Source: Perkinsus olseni (lineage: Eukaryota; Perkinsozoa; Perkinsida; Perkinsidae). Taken from it: a stretch of DNA of 64,000 nucleotides. Within the stretch, counting starts at the first letter, position 1. Every line of letters begins with the position of its first letter. Positions 35,751 to 48,011 of the stretch are shown piece by piece. The stretch lies in assembly GCA_013115135.1 (NCBI GenBank), contig JABANP010000101.1, positions 62,001-126,000 of the forward strand, read 5' to 3'. Under the pieces are notes generated by a model. That model did not search any database. It had not been told where the DNA came from and was given only the letters and a program-made list of their open reading frames with translations. Position numbers and translations under genes: made by a program.

Positions 35751-37972
35751 ATGATACTACCCGCTGTGCTACATACTTCATCGTACGCAGCAGCATGTCG
35801 CGGCCTAGCTTCGCTCTCTTCACCTCTACCCATCGCCCGGGTACGCAAGAACTCCGTGAAGTCAAGCTACCCCATGCCCCAACGCCTCACCGAGTCAGGA
35901 CATCCATGGGTCTACTGGCCTGAGGTACATTAGCCGCCTCGATACCACGGCGCTGGTCCCCTGAGTCGTTGTCTCGCTCCGTTTGAAAACTGTGCCAGCT
36001 GCAGGATTATCTCAAGTGACACTACTGTAGTGAAAAGCCGTTCTTTGCTGCTTGTTCTGACCCATGTCCATATTGAAGATGTGGTGTTGCTGTTCAGATA
36101 GAGAAACATAAAGGAGTTGAACCCCCTCCCTCCAGGCTCCATAGTTAGACTGCTAGCGCCTGATGGAGTGGACCTTGGGTTGGGCATCCTCAACCGTTCA
36201 AGCTCTATACCAATACGAGTGCTAACAAGGAGTACACCTCAACAGCAGCAGGCATCCTCCTCTACTGCTACGGAAGATTATATAGCAGTGAGTTACTATC
36301 TTGCTAGTCCACGATCGGGCAGGTCTGCTGACGCCATGTGCGATGATGCTGGTTGGGGCCCTTCCCTGTGCAGTCTGTGTATTGTCAGCGGCTACTTCCG
36401 ACGTCGAGCCCATCGGGCGGTGGCACGCAGTTTACAGCTGCCGACCATTGCTCGGGACCGCTGCGGCCGACTGATTACTGCCGAGGCTGATGGTCTACCC
36501 GGCATAACCTGCGATCTACTACGAGTGGCTGAGGAGAATGGAGGGGGCAGCATACTCGTCTTCAAGTGACTAATGCATCCACAGGACAGTCGATCAGCCG
36601 CCGTGGACAGGTACGACACCTATGGTGAGGAGTTCCCGTGGGACTCGATCGTCCGCGAGGAGGTCTGTGACAGAGTGCCCGATACCAAAGCCGTGGTTGT
36701 GCATAAAATGAACTGGCGGAAGGAGCGGCATGGCGCTGATGGGAAGGTTCGTCTCATGGACCTCTCCTTTCCTGCTCGCCATGAGTAGTGAGCGCCTTCC
36801 AGTGTTATAACTTTTTGAGGTCCCGAGTTTCCTGGTAGCCTCAGTGATATTATAGAGGCTGCTAAGACGTATCATATCCGTAGCAGACATAGTGCGCGAT
36901 ATGCTAGCCCGCTAGCTGATGCCTCGCTGGTGCCTTCAGGAGTTCGCTACTACACTAGTCCGAGGCAGTGAAGGCACACTCCACGGCGTCCTACGTTATC
37001 GAGGGCAACACGCATTTCCAGCTGCCTCTCATGGACGTCCCTCATCAGAGTATGTGGCCCTTCGATGAAGCTGATATGCGACAGCGTGTACTACAGGTGA
37101 GTGGAACCCCAGAGAAGCCCTATGGCTAGCTCTCGCTCATGTTCAGTCTGTCAAGGGCCGAACTGTCCTCGACATCGCTTGTGGTTACGGCGGGCTGGGG
37201 CATCAGAGCAGCCAAGGAGGGTGGGGCCAACGAGGTGGTCATGCTGGACGAGTCCGTCAAAGCCGTCCGGTATGCTGAAGCTAATGCTAAAAGATCAATG
37301 ACGTGGATGATAAGGTAAGATCTCGGGATCTGGCCGCCGCGGCTTGTTGTGGTATCAAAACGCGAGTTTGGGTAGCCCAGCTCGAGGCTAGCGCCGCTAA
37401 GCTTCATTCAGGGTCCCAGGTTTCAACACTCCTGAGGAACGACATTGAGAATGAGCTCGAGGCGATGGCCGCCTCTAGGCTCTCCTTCGACGTCGTCATC
37501 TTACACGCGTATCCAGAAATTAAGAAAAGGGAGAAGGTTGCATTCGGTCAGCTCGGACGGGAGCTCGTTGCCTCTGCCGAAGGGTATAAAAGCGCTGTGA
37601 TAACCCTGTCGCTGAGTCGGTGTCGGCTCTCAGTTTGCACAAGAAAGTCGAGGCAGCGGCAGGGGTGGTGGCCAGGGGAGGGCTACTAGTGCTGCACACG
37701 CCTTTAGTGTCTCGAGCAGAGGACAGAGCGAGCGAACAGATGGTGTTAGCCGATTGGTAGAGCGTGAATGCATGTGTGTTCGTTCCAGGTGGTACTTGCT
37801 CTGGGTAATCTCAAGAGGGCTGGCGCCATTGAATGGAGCATGAGTAGCGTGGGGCCCACTTCAGGTCCGAGCCGTCGGCGATCGTCATCAGTTTTACGCA
37901 TTTCTGTCAGGTGTCTTGCTCGGTCATCACGAAGTGCTCTATTCCCGTACAATGGCGGTTCGCCTATCATGA
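35751..37972 (+). CDS. RlmI-type PUA/SAM-dependent RNA methyltransferase, probably organellar
   Basis: Exon 1 (35751-35924) starts MILPAVLHTSSYAAACRG, a Ser/Arg-rich leader like a mitochondrial or plastid transit peptide, and ends with the PUA start RLTESGHPWVYWPE. Exon 2 (from 36114) has PPGSIVRLLAPDG, NRSSSIPIRVL, FRRRAHRAV and AEADGLPG, all typical of the RlmI/YccW family, which methylates cytosine-5 of large-subunit rRNA. Further on are WPFDEADMRQRV, the SAM motif VLDIACGYGGLG, VVMLDESVKAVRYAEANA and FDVVIL. The last exon ends near 37972 with GHHEVLYSRTMAVRLS. The usual DPP catalytic motif after VVIL is not visible. Frame breaks lie at G and A runs near 37200, 37290 and 37590; middle exon limits are therefore approximate. 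Confidence 0.65.
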
Positions 37973-38497
37973 TTCAAGTGCGCGTTTCTGAGTCTAAGTT
38001 TCTTTGGCTTAGCTTTGCCCTGTGTTTGACAGTTTGCGGAACGTCGACCGGCCGCTCCATCACACTCCTATCATAGGAACCCAGAATTGGATTAGCCGAC
38101 AGACAAGCTGCTAGCCTTCACGACGTGATTTTCGAATATCGACCGTAATGCCATAGACGTCACTCGGTTCCAGAAGTTTTGATTAACTCCTAGAATGTCC
38201 TGGGTTCAAATCGCGGGACAATTTCAGGGGCGCGCGCTCTTACGTTGGACTGCAGTAGACTGATTCTGGGCAACGTTCTCTTGATGACCGTTTGATCAAT
38301 CCAGAGCGCGAGGCGTCGCACAGGGACTGTGTATTGCACAGTTTGTGCCCTTCGCGTATGATACGGTCTCGCTCGGCCCTCTGATGCTATCGCACTAATC
38401 AACGCAAGCCAGAGTTGTGAGAGAGAATAAGATAATAAGATAGGACGCGTGGTGGAAATCTAACTCTGAGAATAATGGGGTGGTAGTGATCTCCTTC
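37973..38497. other. Intergenic region with a degenerate tRNA-like box
   Basis: A near B-box (GGTTCAAATCG) lies at about 38203 on the plus strand inside a GTCC...GGAC inverted repeat, followed by a CAG. No full tRNA fold and no coding frame of note. Confidence 0.4.
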
Positions 38498-39523
38498 TCA
38501 CTGATAGCGATGGAGGAGTCGAATGGTGCAAGCGGAAGGCGCCTCCTTATCTGTCTCAATGGTGTAGAGTATGCCGTGGGGCAGGCAGCCAGCGCCCAGA
38601 ACCGTCGATGCTCCAGGAATGGGCAATAACACCTTATTGCTACTGTCGAGAGCTCTAAGTGTCCATGACACCTTATTTTTATCGTTCAAATGGCTCATCA
38701 GCACGCACTTGTGCCTGACGAAGTGAAGAGAGGTGGCAACGGTCGTCTCCTCAGCTATATACTGTAGCATCTCTCCCCAAATATCTATCACAATACGAGG
38801 CCGCGGGGATTCATCTAGGACCAACGAGCGGCAATCGTAATAATACTCTTCACCACAGACGATATCAACTTCGAGATGAGTGGCCGACCAGGAGCAACTC
38901 ATATCGACAATGCTCCACGAGGCGCTCATCGCAGTGTGTGTTATGAGCCTCCTAGCCTGCGATGACCATGAGCCTTCTCTGATTTCGCAGTCGTACAGCG
39001 ACATGTCCTTCTTGAAGATGAAGCACACGAAGAAGCGGTTCTCAGCATACCTAGCCACGAGACTCTTCTCGCCTGCTCGTGGCAACCCTCTGATCTCCAC
39101 GACACCGGTGCACTGCCCCTTCCCGAGGTCATAAAGATACAGTCTGTTGGCCTTTCTGTCGAACGCGGCGAGATGGTCCACGTCGGCAGAGAAGTCGATG
39201 AAGGATCCTTTCGGGCAGGGTGGATCGAGCTCCATGACGAATCGGTTATTCTCCAAGACAGACCTCAAGGTTATCCTCTCCTCCTCGATGTAGATACCGA
39301 TGAGCTCACCATTACGGACGATGAAGGCTTCAGGCTTCTTGGCGATGTGAAAGATCTCAGTGAAGCAGTCGAAGGACGTCTGGTGGCTGTCAGGGCCGAT
39401 GAACTCCTGTATGACGGCCTGGAGTTCCACCATCGGCCCAACATTGCAATCCTTCCTCAACCACAGGGACTCCATCAGACGGAGGTTCAAAGTGAGAGCA
39501 CTACGACGATCGCAGAACAACAT
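38498..39523 (-). CDS. Unrecognised 341-residue protein, probably beta-propeller-like
   Basis: The longest uninterrupted cellular frame in this half of the window, with no introns. It has repeated strand-turn-strand patterns with aromatic ends: HIAKKPEAFIVRNGELIGIY, HLAAFDRKANRLYLYDLG, NRFFVCFIFKKDMSLYD, YYYDCRSLVLDE and HKCVLMSHLNDKNKVSWTL. Spacing of about 45-50 residues suggests a degenerate WD40/NHL-type beta-propeller, but no GH or WD signature is present. No signal peptide or membrane segment. An internal Met at residue 31 (MVELQAVIQEF) could be the true start. Convergent with the RlmI-type gene. Possibly an intronless lineage-specific family member; a similar short stretch is seen in the exon fragment near 29.4 kb. 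Confidence 0.65.
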   Translation of the reverse strand: MLFCDRRSALTLNLRLMESLWLRKDCNVGPMVELQAVIQEFIGPDSHQTSFDCFTEIFHIAKKPEAFIVRNGELIGIYIEEERITLRSVLENNRFVMELDPPCPKGSFIDFSADVDHLAAFDRKANRLYLYDLGKGQCTGVVEIRGLPRAGEKSLVARYAENRFFVCFIFKKDMSLYDCEIREGSWSSQARRLITHTAMSASWSIVDMSCSWSATHLEVDIVCGEEYYYDCRSLVLDESPRPRIVIDIWGEMLQYIAEETTVATSLHFVRHKCVLMSHLNDKNKVSWTLRALDSSNKVLLPIPGASTVLGAGCLPHGILYTIETDKEAPSACTIRLLHRYQ

Positions 39524-39763
39524 TTATTAACCGGGAGATGGAACTGTTGAAAATATGTGGTGTGGGCCAGACTTTGTCCCAACCGACAAGACGGCGATGC
39601 CGAGAAATTCTGGTTACGTCATGCGAGATCGAGCGAGAAACTCATGTGCATAACGATTTCATGCGAAGAGAGTTGATTGATAAATGCAAGTCAGACAGCC
39701 TCGGCCATGATCAGATACAAACATGTTTTCATGTCCAACATCATCCACCTCACAGAGAGAAGC

Positions 39764-42700
39764 TCAGCTTCCCTCAGCAGCAGACTTTATACCATCATCG
39801 TCATCATCACCTTCACTCTTCCCTTCGTGATGGTGTTCCTCATAGAAGTTCCATAAGCCTAAGCTCTGATCCTTAGCTGCAGTGGCGAGCTGACGACTGT
39901 CTGGTGACCAACAGATCGAACGCACGGCTGAAAAGAGGGACAGGTACCGAACTGCGATCCGACCAGTTCACGAACAGTGCATCCCGAAGCCTCCTGCACA
40001 GCTACAGTAGAGCGCCAAGAGGCGAGTGGCAAGACGACCGTTGAGACTACGTGAAGTCTCCTCTACTAGCAGCTCTAGACACTGAGTCTTATCGATAAGA
40101 GAGAGCGATACGGCATCCAGCGGTTACCTCCCGAATGCCCACTAGGCTTGCCGTTACAGGCGGGCGGCAGCTGTTGGGAGGTCTTCAGGTCGAAAATGTA
40201 GATTTGACCATCCTCCGCACCAGCCGCCACGTACCTTAGTGACGATCTGTGATAGGGCAAACAACATGAATGCTGAGTCATTTATAAATCGCGACCAGTA
40301 CAGCTTCTACTCAGGAGATTGCTGAACTACTCGCCCACAGCGCTCACTGCCCGTAATGAGTGCTTCAATCCCGCACAGGAGCATGAACGACGGTGAGGAT
40401 ATCACGAACCCCTACCGTCCATCAGGAGACATCGTCACACATCTTAGCCGAGGAGTCGGCTGGAGAGTATAAGAGCCTAGCAGTAGAGTGCTGCAAGGAA
40501 ACTGGCTAGCAGAGGATCGGCAGTCCCTACTGTTCGCTTGTAGACCCGCAACAGGGTCAGCATAGTCGATATCCCAGAACATCAAACGACCATCCATGTG
40601 GCAGGTTATGAGCTCATTCTCAGAGTCCAACCTCTGTGTCATACCAGTCACTTGACCTACGGACCAGCTCAGACACAACGGCCACCGGCATCCATCAGAC
40701 AGGTCTTATGAGAATAATATTCTCAGAATATGGGTCAGTCAGGGCTGATGCCGCTACCGACCTCCCTTCCATAGGTGCTTAATCTGCGCCTTTCCAGCCT
40801 TCAGATCGAAGGTAACTATCTGTCCATCACCCGCGGTGCTGTGGACGATATGGGGAGCTGATACGTCGACCAGGACGGTGACAACCCCCGTCGGGCAGGT
40901 CCTATAGGGTCGAAGTCGCACCGACGAAACTAGGTAATTGGAGACCTCGGGTTATGCTCTTGAAACTGGATGAGCAGCTCCCTGGTTTGTCGATGCCAAA
41001 TCCGGACGGCGCAACAGCCGGGTCCACCACCAGTGACTACGTACAGTGATGAACACGCAACCTGGCCACATCAAGTTTGCAGCATGAGGGAGTGGTGTCC
41101 GATCTTACCGTGGAGACCTTGGTACGATGAGCGTTTGGTATCTCCCATAGGAGTACACTGTTGTCTCCCCAGCCTCACACGCCAGCATCTCACAAAGCCG
41201 TCCTCATAGCTAGCAACAAGAGTGCTGAGAAAGAGGCATGGTAGATTATACTCACCCGCATAGTGCTTCCGAAGTAGCGACCGGTCCTGCACACAGGCAC
41301 TCGACACGTGACTTAGACACCTGCCATTACACGAGGTTACTGCACTTCGTTCATAGAACGCTAGTTCTGAGTGGTTCAATTCGAGGAGAGGGAATGTCGG
41401 AAGCTCAGTCCTCGCACAACGAGCTGTATAGTTATCAACGCTGCAGAAGTAGTTCGGTAGTTTGCCATAATTTGAAGGATCTAACGCCACAAGGTACGTT
41501 ATTATGGAATGATGATCGAATTGTTGCTGATTATCCGGGAGTGCTGCCCTCGATTGGTATACAGAATGCCGTGATACAGATCAGAGAATGATTGTTCAAT
41601 TGATGCGCGACTTTATCGTGAGAAAAAACATTTGGTGTGAGAGGCTACCTGGGCAGTGGCAACAGGGTTGAGCTCACCAAGGTCCCACAGGACAAGCCTC
41701 CCAAAGGAGGACCCAGACATCAGATGGTTACTGTCATCCTTGCCGAATGCTACACACGTCACCTGACTCATGAAGCGTTGATCGGCCTAGGGGAGCTTGC
41801 GGACGATGACCTCTCCTGTAACACTGGACTGGAGGAGGGAAGCTTCCAATGAGCGCGCTTTGATACGCCATAGCTTGCCGTTAGTTGATGTAGCAAGAAG
41901 CTCTTTGCCAGAGGGCGAGGGTGTGAGGCACAGGAGGCCCGAACCTACCAAGGGGAGTCCACATCCGCACAGCTAGTCCAAGGTTTTCAGCCTCATACAA
42001 CACTGCAATGAAGACTGTTGATGATTCGAATCGCCACGATCAAGGGTAGACCGAATGTAGAAGTCAAGAGCGGATGGACCGTAGAGTGGATACCTTTTCC
42101 AGTTGCTGCTGGGTCCACAGCATTCTCGCCCACCACATGCCATTGGACATCGGACCCCTCGAACGATCGTATCTACTGTGAAGCCTCCTCGACCACCATC
42201 ACACTCAGCCTGTATACTTTGCCATCCCCTCCCGCTACATACAGGGAGCCTCCAATAACGGCTAGAGATCTCACCGTACCATTGCAGCACGGCATGCTGG
42301 CCCGGAACACCTGCTGCGTAGAGTCCCACCGACAATTTACTGAGAGTGGTGAAGTGAACGGTCGATGGAACCTACCATAGCATCCAAGCTAAATACGCAT
42401 AGCTCTCCTTGCTGTGTCCCTGTAACCAACTGGCCCGAGATGATGACACCACAGGTGTAGTTGCGCAGCAGGCTGTGACCTGCAGGCATGTGAGCAAGCC
42501 AATGATGAGGATACGTAGTGCAAGACTATCGCCATTCTGTTGATCATCATCATCACCTGGCATCTGCATCTTGTGAGTTGTGAGTACGTAGCTCATCTGG
42601 GATATATCAAACTCTATCGTATGTTTCATCACCAGGCTATCCTGTGCTGTGCACAGAACATACTTCGACTGATGCTGCTGATGCTGTTGCCTGACCGTAG

Positions 42701-43960
42701 GCAGCGGAACTAGAGCGCGAATGGCCCGACAGGCTCCCAAACGGTCTCGGACTCGATGGACTGACTAAGATTGAGTTTTGAGCCGGCGACTTGCCCTTAC
42801 GCGGCAAGCACGGTGGTTGTCACATTCGATTTTACCGGGATGAGCTGACCCCTGTTAACATTCTAGACACCGGCTGGGCAGTGAGAATGGATGATAGAAG
42901 CACATGCCCTTACTGGGCTCGAACCACTCGAGGAGGCCGCTGACCATGGGGTCCATCTGTGGCCTGGGGGATACGAGATGTAATGCCAGAATACTGCAGG
43001 GCTGCTCTGTTCGACGGGCATATATCTGAATGGTCAATAAGACAGTCGTCTGATGGTTCCTCAGACTACTGATACACTACAAGAAACAGCACGACCATCA
43101 CATCCGTGGTGCAGCACAGTCGACTCAGTGTTGGGATTATCCTTACAGCTGCCTACCTGCTCTCCACCACTAGACACATCCCATACTATCAGCATCTGGT
43201 TGAGGCCGGCAGCTGCGAGGAACTTGCCATCATCGCTCAGGGCGAGTCCGATGCATCTGCGATATGGTATCAGGAATGCTATCCGACACAGACCTACTTG
43301 CCGCATATCCCAGGTAAGGTGAGGATATCCGCCTTGTCAGGCACCGACCAAACCTTCACTGCTGCCACTTGACTCCTGAGGACCGTGGTGTGGTCGGAGG
43401 ACGATGACCCCGATTGAGGAGCAAGAACAGCAAGCTTCATGCATGACGTAAGGTGATTCATAGCTGAGCACGTCTGAACACTAACTTAACACCTTTTGAG
43501 TCTCCGACCCGAGCTGACCACTCGCTATAAACCTTCCGTTCTTGCACACTGCCAAGGCACAGACCTGACTGGCAGTTCTGACGCCACCAGGGAGGAGGAT
43601 ACAGGATATACCTCAGAATCGTGGCCTCTGAGAAGTGTCTGCTCATGAGGGTTACTCAGGTCTTGCATCACCACTACCGCCCCCACCGCCATGATTATGA
43701 TATTGGCGTCTGTTGGTAGGAAGTGGAGCTGCCAGAAAAAGGGCGGTGAGGGGCGAGAGGGCATCCTACTGAAGGATGGTACTCACCACGTTGGGATACC
43801 GACTAGCAGTGGATCCCATCAAGAGATCTAACTCTACAGCGGCGGGAGGAGGAGGAGCAGCAGTCTCAGCACTGGAGATGGTGGTCTCCCCAGTCAACAG
43901 CGTGCCGGCCGTTGATGATGGCGGTACTGGTACAGTACGATGAGAGGACTGTAGGGACAT
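39764..43960 (-). CDS. CFAP52/WDR16-like WD40 protein of cilia and flagella
   Basis: Multi-exon. Exon 1 is 43960-43787, exon 2 43728-43612; about a dozen exons follow and the stop is at 39764. Successive WD-type blades are readable: NIIIMAVGAVVVMQDL, VCALAVCKNGRFIASGQLG, CIGLALSDDGKFLAAAGL with MLIVWDV, GVIISGQLVTGTQQGEL, SLAVIGGSLYVAGGDGKVY, CVAFGKDD with RLVLWDL, LVASYEDGFVRCW, VTGGG...VRIWHRQTRELL, ITCHMDGRLMFWD, YVAAGAEDGQIYIFD, and a last blade RSICWSPDSRQLATAAKD. The early IASGQ motif, the central GTxxGEL blade and the final blade order match CFAP52 (WDR16), a microtubule inner protein of doublet microtubules; WDR90 is the alternative. It ends in an acidic tail (EGDDDDDG). Confidence 0.65.
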
Positions 43961-44501
43961 ATCTCAAGGTTAGTAGACACCGCCTTGGCGACACAAGCTG
44001 ATAGACGTTCCCAGTGTGTATCACTCCATAGGTCAGAGTGCACCAACCCCTACTGGTTGCAGGGCAGCAGCTGTGTTACTCGAGATGAGAGGAAAAGCCA
44101 GGACACTTTGTGTTGTTTATTCACCCAGGAATTGTTTAGAACCGTTGAACGGTTCAAGCGGAGCCTCTCGGTTGATTGACCGAATAAACTAACACAAGTC
44201 GTTGCTAATAGCGAGACACCTCTTCTAGAGAGGTTGATGCCCGTCTGCCGTCCTACTCAATGGTAACCATGGTGATAGTGGCAACAACAATGCTGGCCGA
44301 TCCTGAGGCCAACTACACGGCCCTCCATCTTATGATTCATAAGCGGGTGCCCTTCCTCTTTCCGCTCGTACATTGTTTCAACTCAACCCTAAACTGAATA
44401 GAAAATCGTACAAGTTTTCGTGCAAAAATCCCTCCAGCGAAGACAAATGGTGGCCCTCGGCAACAATGACAGCTGCCATAGCGTCAAGAGCAGCTGGGGG
44501 C
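43961..44501. other. Intergenic region, nothing supported
   Basis: About 540 bases between the start of the WD40 gene and the end of the AP endonuclease gene, both minus strand. Contains no convincing frame or structure; presumably the WD40 gene's promoter. Confidence 0.45.
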
Positions 44502-45964
44502 CTAGTGTCGCTTGAGCGGGTGCTTCTTAGACCTCTTAAAGGTGACACCGACTGGACAATGGTCACCGTGGGGAGCGAAGTCCTCGAGAATGAACGCATC
44601 TTTAATTCTATCGGTTGGGAAGCCCGGAGCTGCCATAACGTAGTCGAGCCTGAGACCCCTATTCTTCGGCTTATTGCGTGCTCGAACAGACCAGTAGGAG
44701 AAGCAGCCGGTAGCTTCTGGATGCATGTTGGCAAATGTATCGATGAAGCCCTTGGACGTGTAGTGCTCCCGGAAGGACTCTCGCTCCTCATTCGTGGTAC
44801 CTGCAGAGGACATCAAACAAAACTTCAGCAGAGGTGAGGAAAATAACTTGCTTGTCCCGAAGTAAGCGTATGAAACGGAATCGAGGTATTCATGCCCATA
44901 GACGTTGCGATGGTGACACTCAATGAGCGGCTTTCACTCCCCTATGTAGTACCAGCGCTCTTAGGAATGTGCGGCTTATCGACGTTCCAAATATCCACAT
45001 CACGGTCCGCCACGTTCAGATCTCCCAGCAGCAAGGTAGGCTTATCGAAGCTTTCACAGTACTTGGCCAACTTAGCATCAAAGCAATCCTTACCAGCAGT
45101 ACGATAGCCCAGCCTGTTCAAGTCCTGCCCCGAGTTTGGGACATAGCAAAGTACTACGACCATGTCATCGAACTCCAAGGTGATGGTCCGACCCTCCGGA
45201 TCATCGTGACCATTGATACCCAGCTTGCTCTCGAACTTCCCGGCACTTTTACGAACCACGAACGCAGTGCCGGAATAGCCCTTTTTGGCTGTACAGTGGT
45301 TCCATACAATTTCCACAGGCCCCAAGATATCCTCAACCGCCTCGCGAAGTAGGTTGTCACACTCCTCACACATGTCCTCGTTAGACAGTTTGATTTCCAT
45401 GAATCCAATCACATCGGGCTGTTCCTTCTTGCACAGTTCGACAAGCTCATGAACTTTGTGGTTGAGCAGAGAGCGGAGGGAACCAACGTTCCATGCTATC
45501 GCTGTGAAGTCCTCCTTCCCCTTCTTATGACGTTCGAGATCCGTCATGGGCACCTTCTCACCATTTTTGTTCACTTCGCCATAGGCTACATTAACAACTT
45601 TGGGAAGATCGTTCTTCTTAGTCTCCGGAGCAGACTTTCTCGACGCCTTAGCCCGCTTCTTCGGCTTGGAGGTTTTCACTGGCTCCACGTTCTGCCCGTT
45701 ACCATTTTCCTTGTCTTGCGGCGATGCCACCATCTCCTCTGAACGACTTCGCTTCCTGGATGGCATGAGGAAAGAAGTATATGGTCTACCAGAGCCAGGA
45801 TTCATTTTCAAAAGGCACAAGCAAGATAGGAAGGCTTCGAAGTCGTAGCTCGGCGGTCGGATGCCACAGGGTAGGGAGGTGCTAGCCGATACCATTCCGC
45901 CGCCGCAGTTCTCGAAGCTCCTACATGCGCGGCAAAGAGCCACACGCGTGAGAAGCCGAGGCAT
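44502..45964 (-). CDS. AP endonuclease, exonuclease III/APE1 family
   Basis: Two exons: 45964-44953 and 44800-44502, intron 44952-44801 (GTACTA...CTGCAG), joined in phase. Catalytic motifs in order: WNVGSLRS (metal Asn), FMEIKLS (metal Glu), KKGYSGTAF, CYVPNSGQ (active-site Tyr), GDLNVADRDVD (Asp/Asn pair), LRLDYVM, and HGDHCPVGV with the Asp-His pair. The enzyme cuts DNA 5' of abasic sites in base-excision repair. Ahead of the nuclease lies a basic region with PSRKRSRSE and KPKKRAKASRK, good nuclear signals. The extreme N-terminus from 45964 (MPRLLTRVALCRACRS) resembles a mitochondrial leader; an inner Met before PSRKRSR would give a nuclear form. Both may be used. Confidence 0.9.
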
Positions 45965-46043
45965 AGTTCAACGCGTGAAGTGCCCCGGGCACTGTGCCCG
46001 TGCTCAACTTGCTATGCAATTTTTGGACTGAAGAATTGCGGCC

Positions 46044-46054
46044 GCCGAGAGTCG
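46044..46054 (-). repeat. Degenerate tRNA T-arm-like box
   Basis: Minus-strand GGTTCGACTCT, close to but not matching the B-box consensus at its last base, in the 136-base gap between the divergent AP endonuclease and LicD-type genes. Stem pairing is poor. Confidence 0.35.
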
Positions 46055-46100
46055 AACCTGGGTCGACTCTAACCGTCGACATTGTCGAGCGAGACAGAAG

Positions 46101-47819
46101 ATGCGCACTCGCAAGAGGCGCACGCCTCGATTATCGACAAGGTACAAGACGGGAGACGCCGGCTTTGTCATGTACTTGTGTCTGCTCGTCATGGTGTCGC
46201 ACAGTGCGTGGTCGGTCGAGTCGATGTTTAGCCCCCATCCCTTCATTCGGGTTGTGGCGGATGGCGCGCCGGAGACTGCTGCTCTCGATAACCTGTTCTT
46301 ATGTCCTTCGATTGTCAAAGATGAGGTTGACATGTCGAACTGGCCCATGAAAGAAGTCACCATCAACGGTACACTTTGCATGAACCATGAAGAAATCCTT
46401 GCAATGGAAACTCGGTCCAAGTTCCTCGAATGCATGACAGAGGTTGTGAACACCACGACTCATGTGCTGCACGACCTGAGCATCGATGCTTCTCTCAGCG
46501 ACGGATCTCTGCTCGGATGGTACCGTCACAGTAAAACCTTCATCCCTTGGGACGTTGATGCTGATATGACCTTGTTAAAGGAAGAATGCCGTGATGCTTT
46601 CGAGAAGCATGGTGGACCGGAGCAGAGGAACATGGCAGAGTTGATCCAGTCTCGGCTACCGGGCCAAGGCTATCGTGCGACGGCTGTGAAAGCTGGAGTG
46701 GGGTCAGAGATCAAACACGATACTTGGGAGAGATGTGAAACTGACGAATTACGGGTGGTGCATAGGGTTGGGAAGGTAGCCTGCCACGTGGACCTTTTCT
46801 TCCTCTATCGGAGTAATGATCCAACAGCACCATGCAAATGCCGTGGGAACAGTGACGGCAGCCAGCTCTGTGGGAAGTTCGGGAAACTCTGCGCGAACTA
46901 TGAGGATCTATACCCTACGAGATGGGATGTGCAGGACCATGCGGATTGCAAGGTTCCAAGGAAGCCAGTGGTATCGCTGCAACTCAAGTACGGCCGACCA
47001 GGCATGCCCGGCATCAACTTTACTAACATGAAGAAGGTGCCGATGAATTACAAGTTCGGCGGAGCGTGGATGGTCGTCATCGGCACTGGTGCAGTCACGG
47101 GGCAGTTGATACCTCCCAGGAACGCGTCTGATCGAACCTCCGAAAGTAACTTCCGCGGGTCTGACAGAAGCTCGGCAGCGGATACCACGACAGAATCGCC
47201 TGCCCCGACGCCTGGGGAATCCGACGATTCAATGGAGGGGCAGCACAGTGACGAGGTGGTGTCGGTACAGAACCAGACATCGCTCACCTCCGATGTTGAA
47301 GCAATCCTGCAGGGCATCGTTGGAACAACAGTGCATGCACTAAGAGAGCCCGGCGAGAAGCATCTTAGAGCTACTGCCGAGGAGGTCGCCCAGCATTTAG
47401 CCGAACAAATCATAGCCAAGATGGGAGGGCAGAATTTGACGAGTTCCCCATCGCCTGACGATGACCTCATCGCTATCCCCGAAATGGAGGTAAAAGAAAC
47501 ACCAAAGGAAGCTGGGATAAAACCTTTCGCACGGAAGAGCGCATCCTCCCACTCCTACCAAGAGAGCGACGGCATCGATGAGGAAGTTGCCGGGGAGTCG
47601 GATGATACTGCTGGTGACTACTGGGCCCCTGATCACGGTGAAGACTCAGTATATAGCAACTACGCCGCCAACGTGATGGAGCATGACCAAGTTAAGAACC
47701 ATTTGATGACCCTCAGCTACTCGATCACCAGTTTGACGCTTGTATCTATAGCATGCATGTTCACTATGTATTCAATCCGTGTTATCTACCGTAGAGCGCT
47801 TTCAAGCAACTTGCGGTAA
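46101..47819 (+). CDS. LicD/fukutin-type nucleotidyl- or glycophosphotransferase-like membrane protein
   Basis: Intronless, 572 residues. Residues 1-38: basic N-terminus then MYLCLLVMVSHSAWS, a signal peptide or anchor. The LicD motif DGSLLGWYRHSKTFIPWDVD-AD lies near residues 132-155; in the family this D-G-x-L-L-G...I-P-W-D-x-D unit binds nucleotide-sugar or CDP-ligand and metal. A further family-like YPTRWD follows. Residues 340-530 are low-complexity, rich in Ser, Asp, Glu and Pro, with several NxS/T sites, and the C-terminus has one membrane segment (SLTLVSIACMFTMYSI) and a short basic tail. So the catalytic domain faces the secretory lumen or outside. Likely adds phosphate-linked groups to surface glycans; the exact substrate is unknown. 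Confidence 0.8.
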   Translation: MRTRKRRTPRLSTRYKTGDAGFVMYLCLLVMVSHSAWSVESMFSPHPFIRVVADGAPETAALDNLFLCPSIVKDEVDMSNWPMKEVTINGTLCMNHEEILAMETRSKFLECMTEVVNTTTHVLHDLSIDASLSDGSLLGWYRHSKTFIPWDVDADMTLLKEECRDAFEKHGGPEQRNMAELIQSRLPGQGYRATAVKAGVGSEIKHDTWERCETDELRVVHRVGKVACHVDLFFLYRSNDPTAPCKCRGNSDGSQLCGKFGKLCANYEDLYPTRWDVQDHADCKVPRKPVVSLQLKYGRPGMPGINFTNMKKVPMNYKFGGAWMVVIGTGAVTGQLIPPRNASDRTSESNFRGSDRSSAADTTTESPAPTPGESDDSMEGQHSDEVVSVQNQTSLTSDVEAILQGIVGTTVHALREPGEKHLRATAEEVAQHLAEQIIAKMGGQNLTSSPSPDDDLIAIPEMEVKETPKEAGIKPFARKSASSHSYQESDGIDEEVAGESDDTAGDYWAPDHGEDSVYSNYAANVMEHDQVKNHLMTLSYSITSLTLVSIACMFTMYSIRVIYRRALSSNLR

Positions 47820-48011
47820 CCTGTGTACCAACGATGTCTTCATGTTGTGAGGTCCCCTTCGTGAACTTCATTGGATAAGATGATGTGTGTTTGCGCTAGT
47901 CGATTGGCAATTCGGAATGGGGGTATTATTTACTCGGATTCCAAAACCGATGGCTTTAACGTTAATACAAATGAAAGGTGTGCAGTAGACGACGGAACTC
48001 TGTGTAGTATC

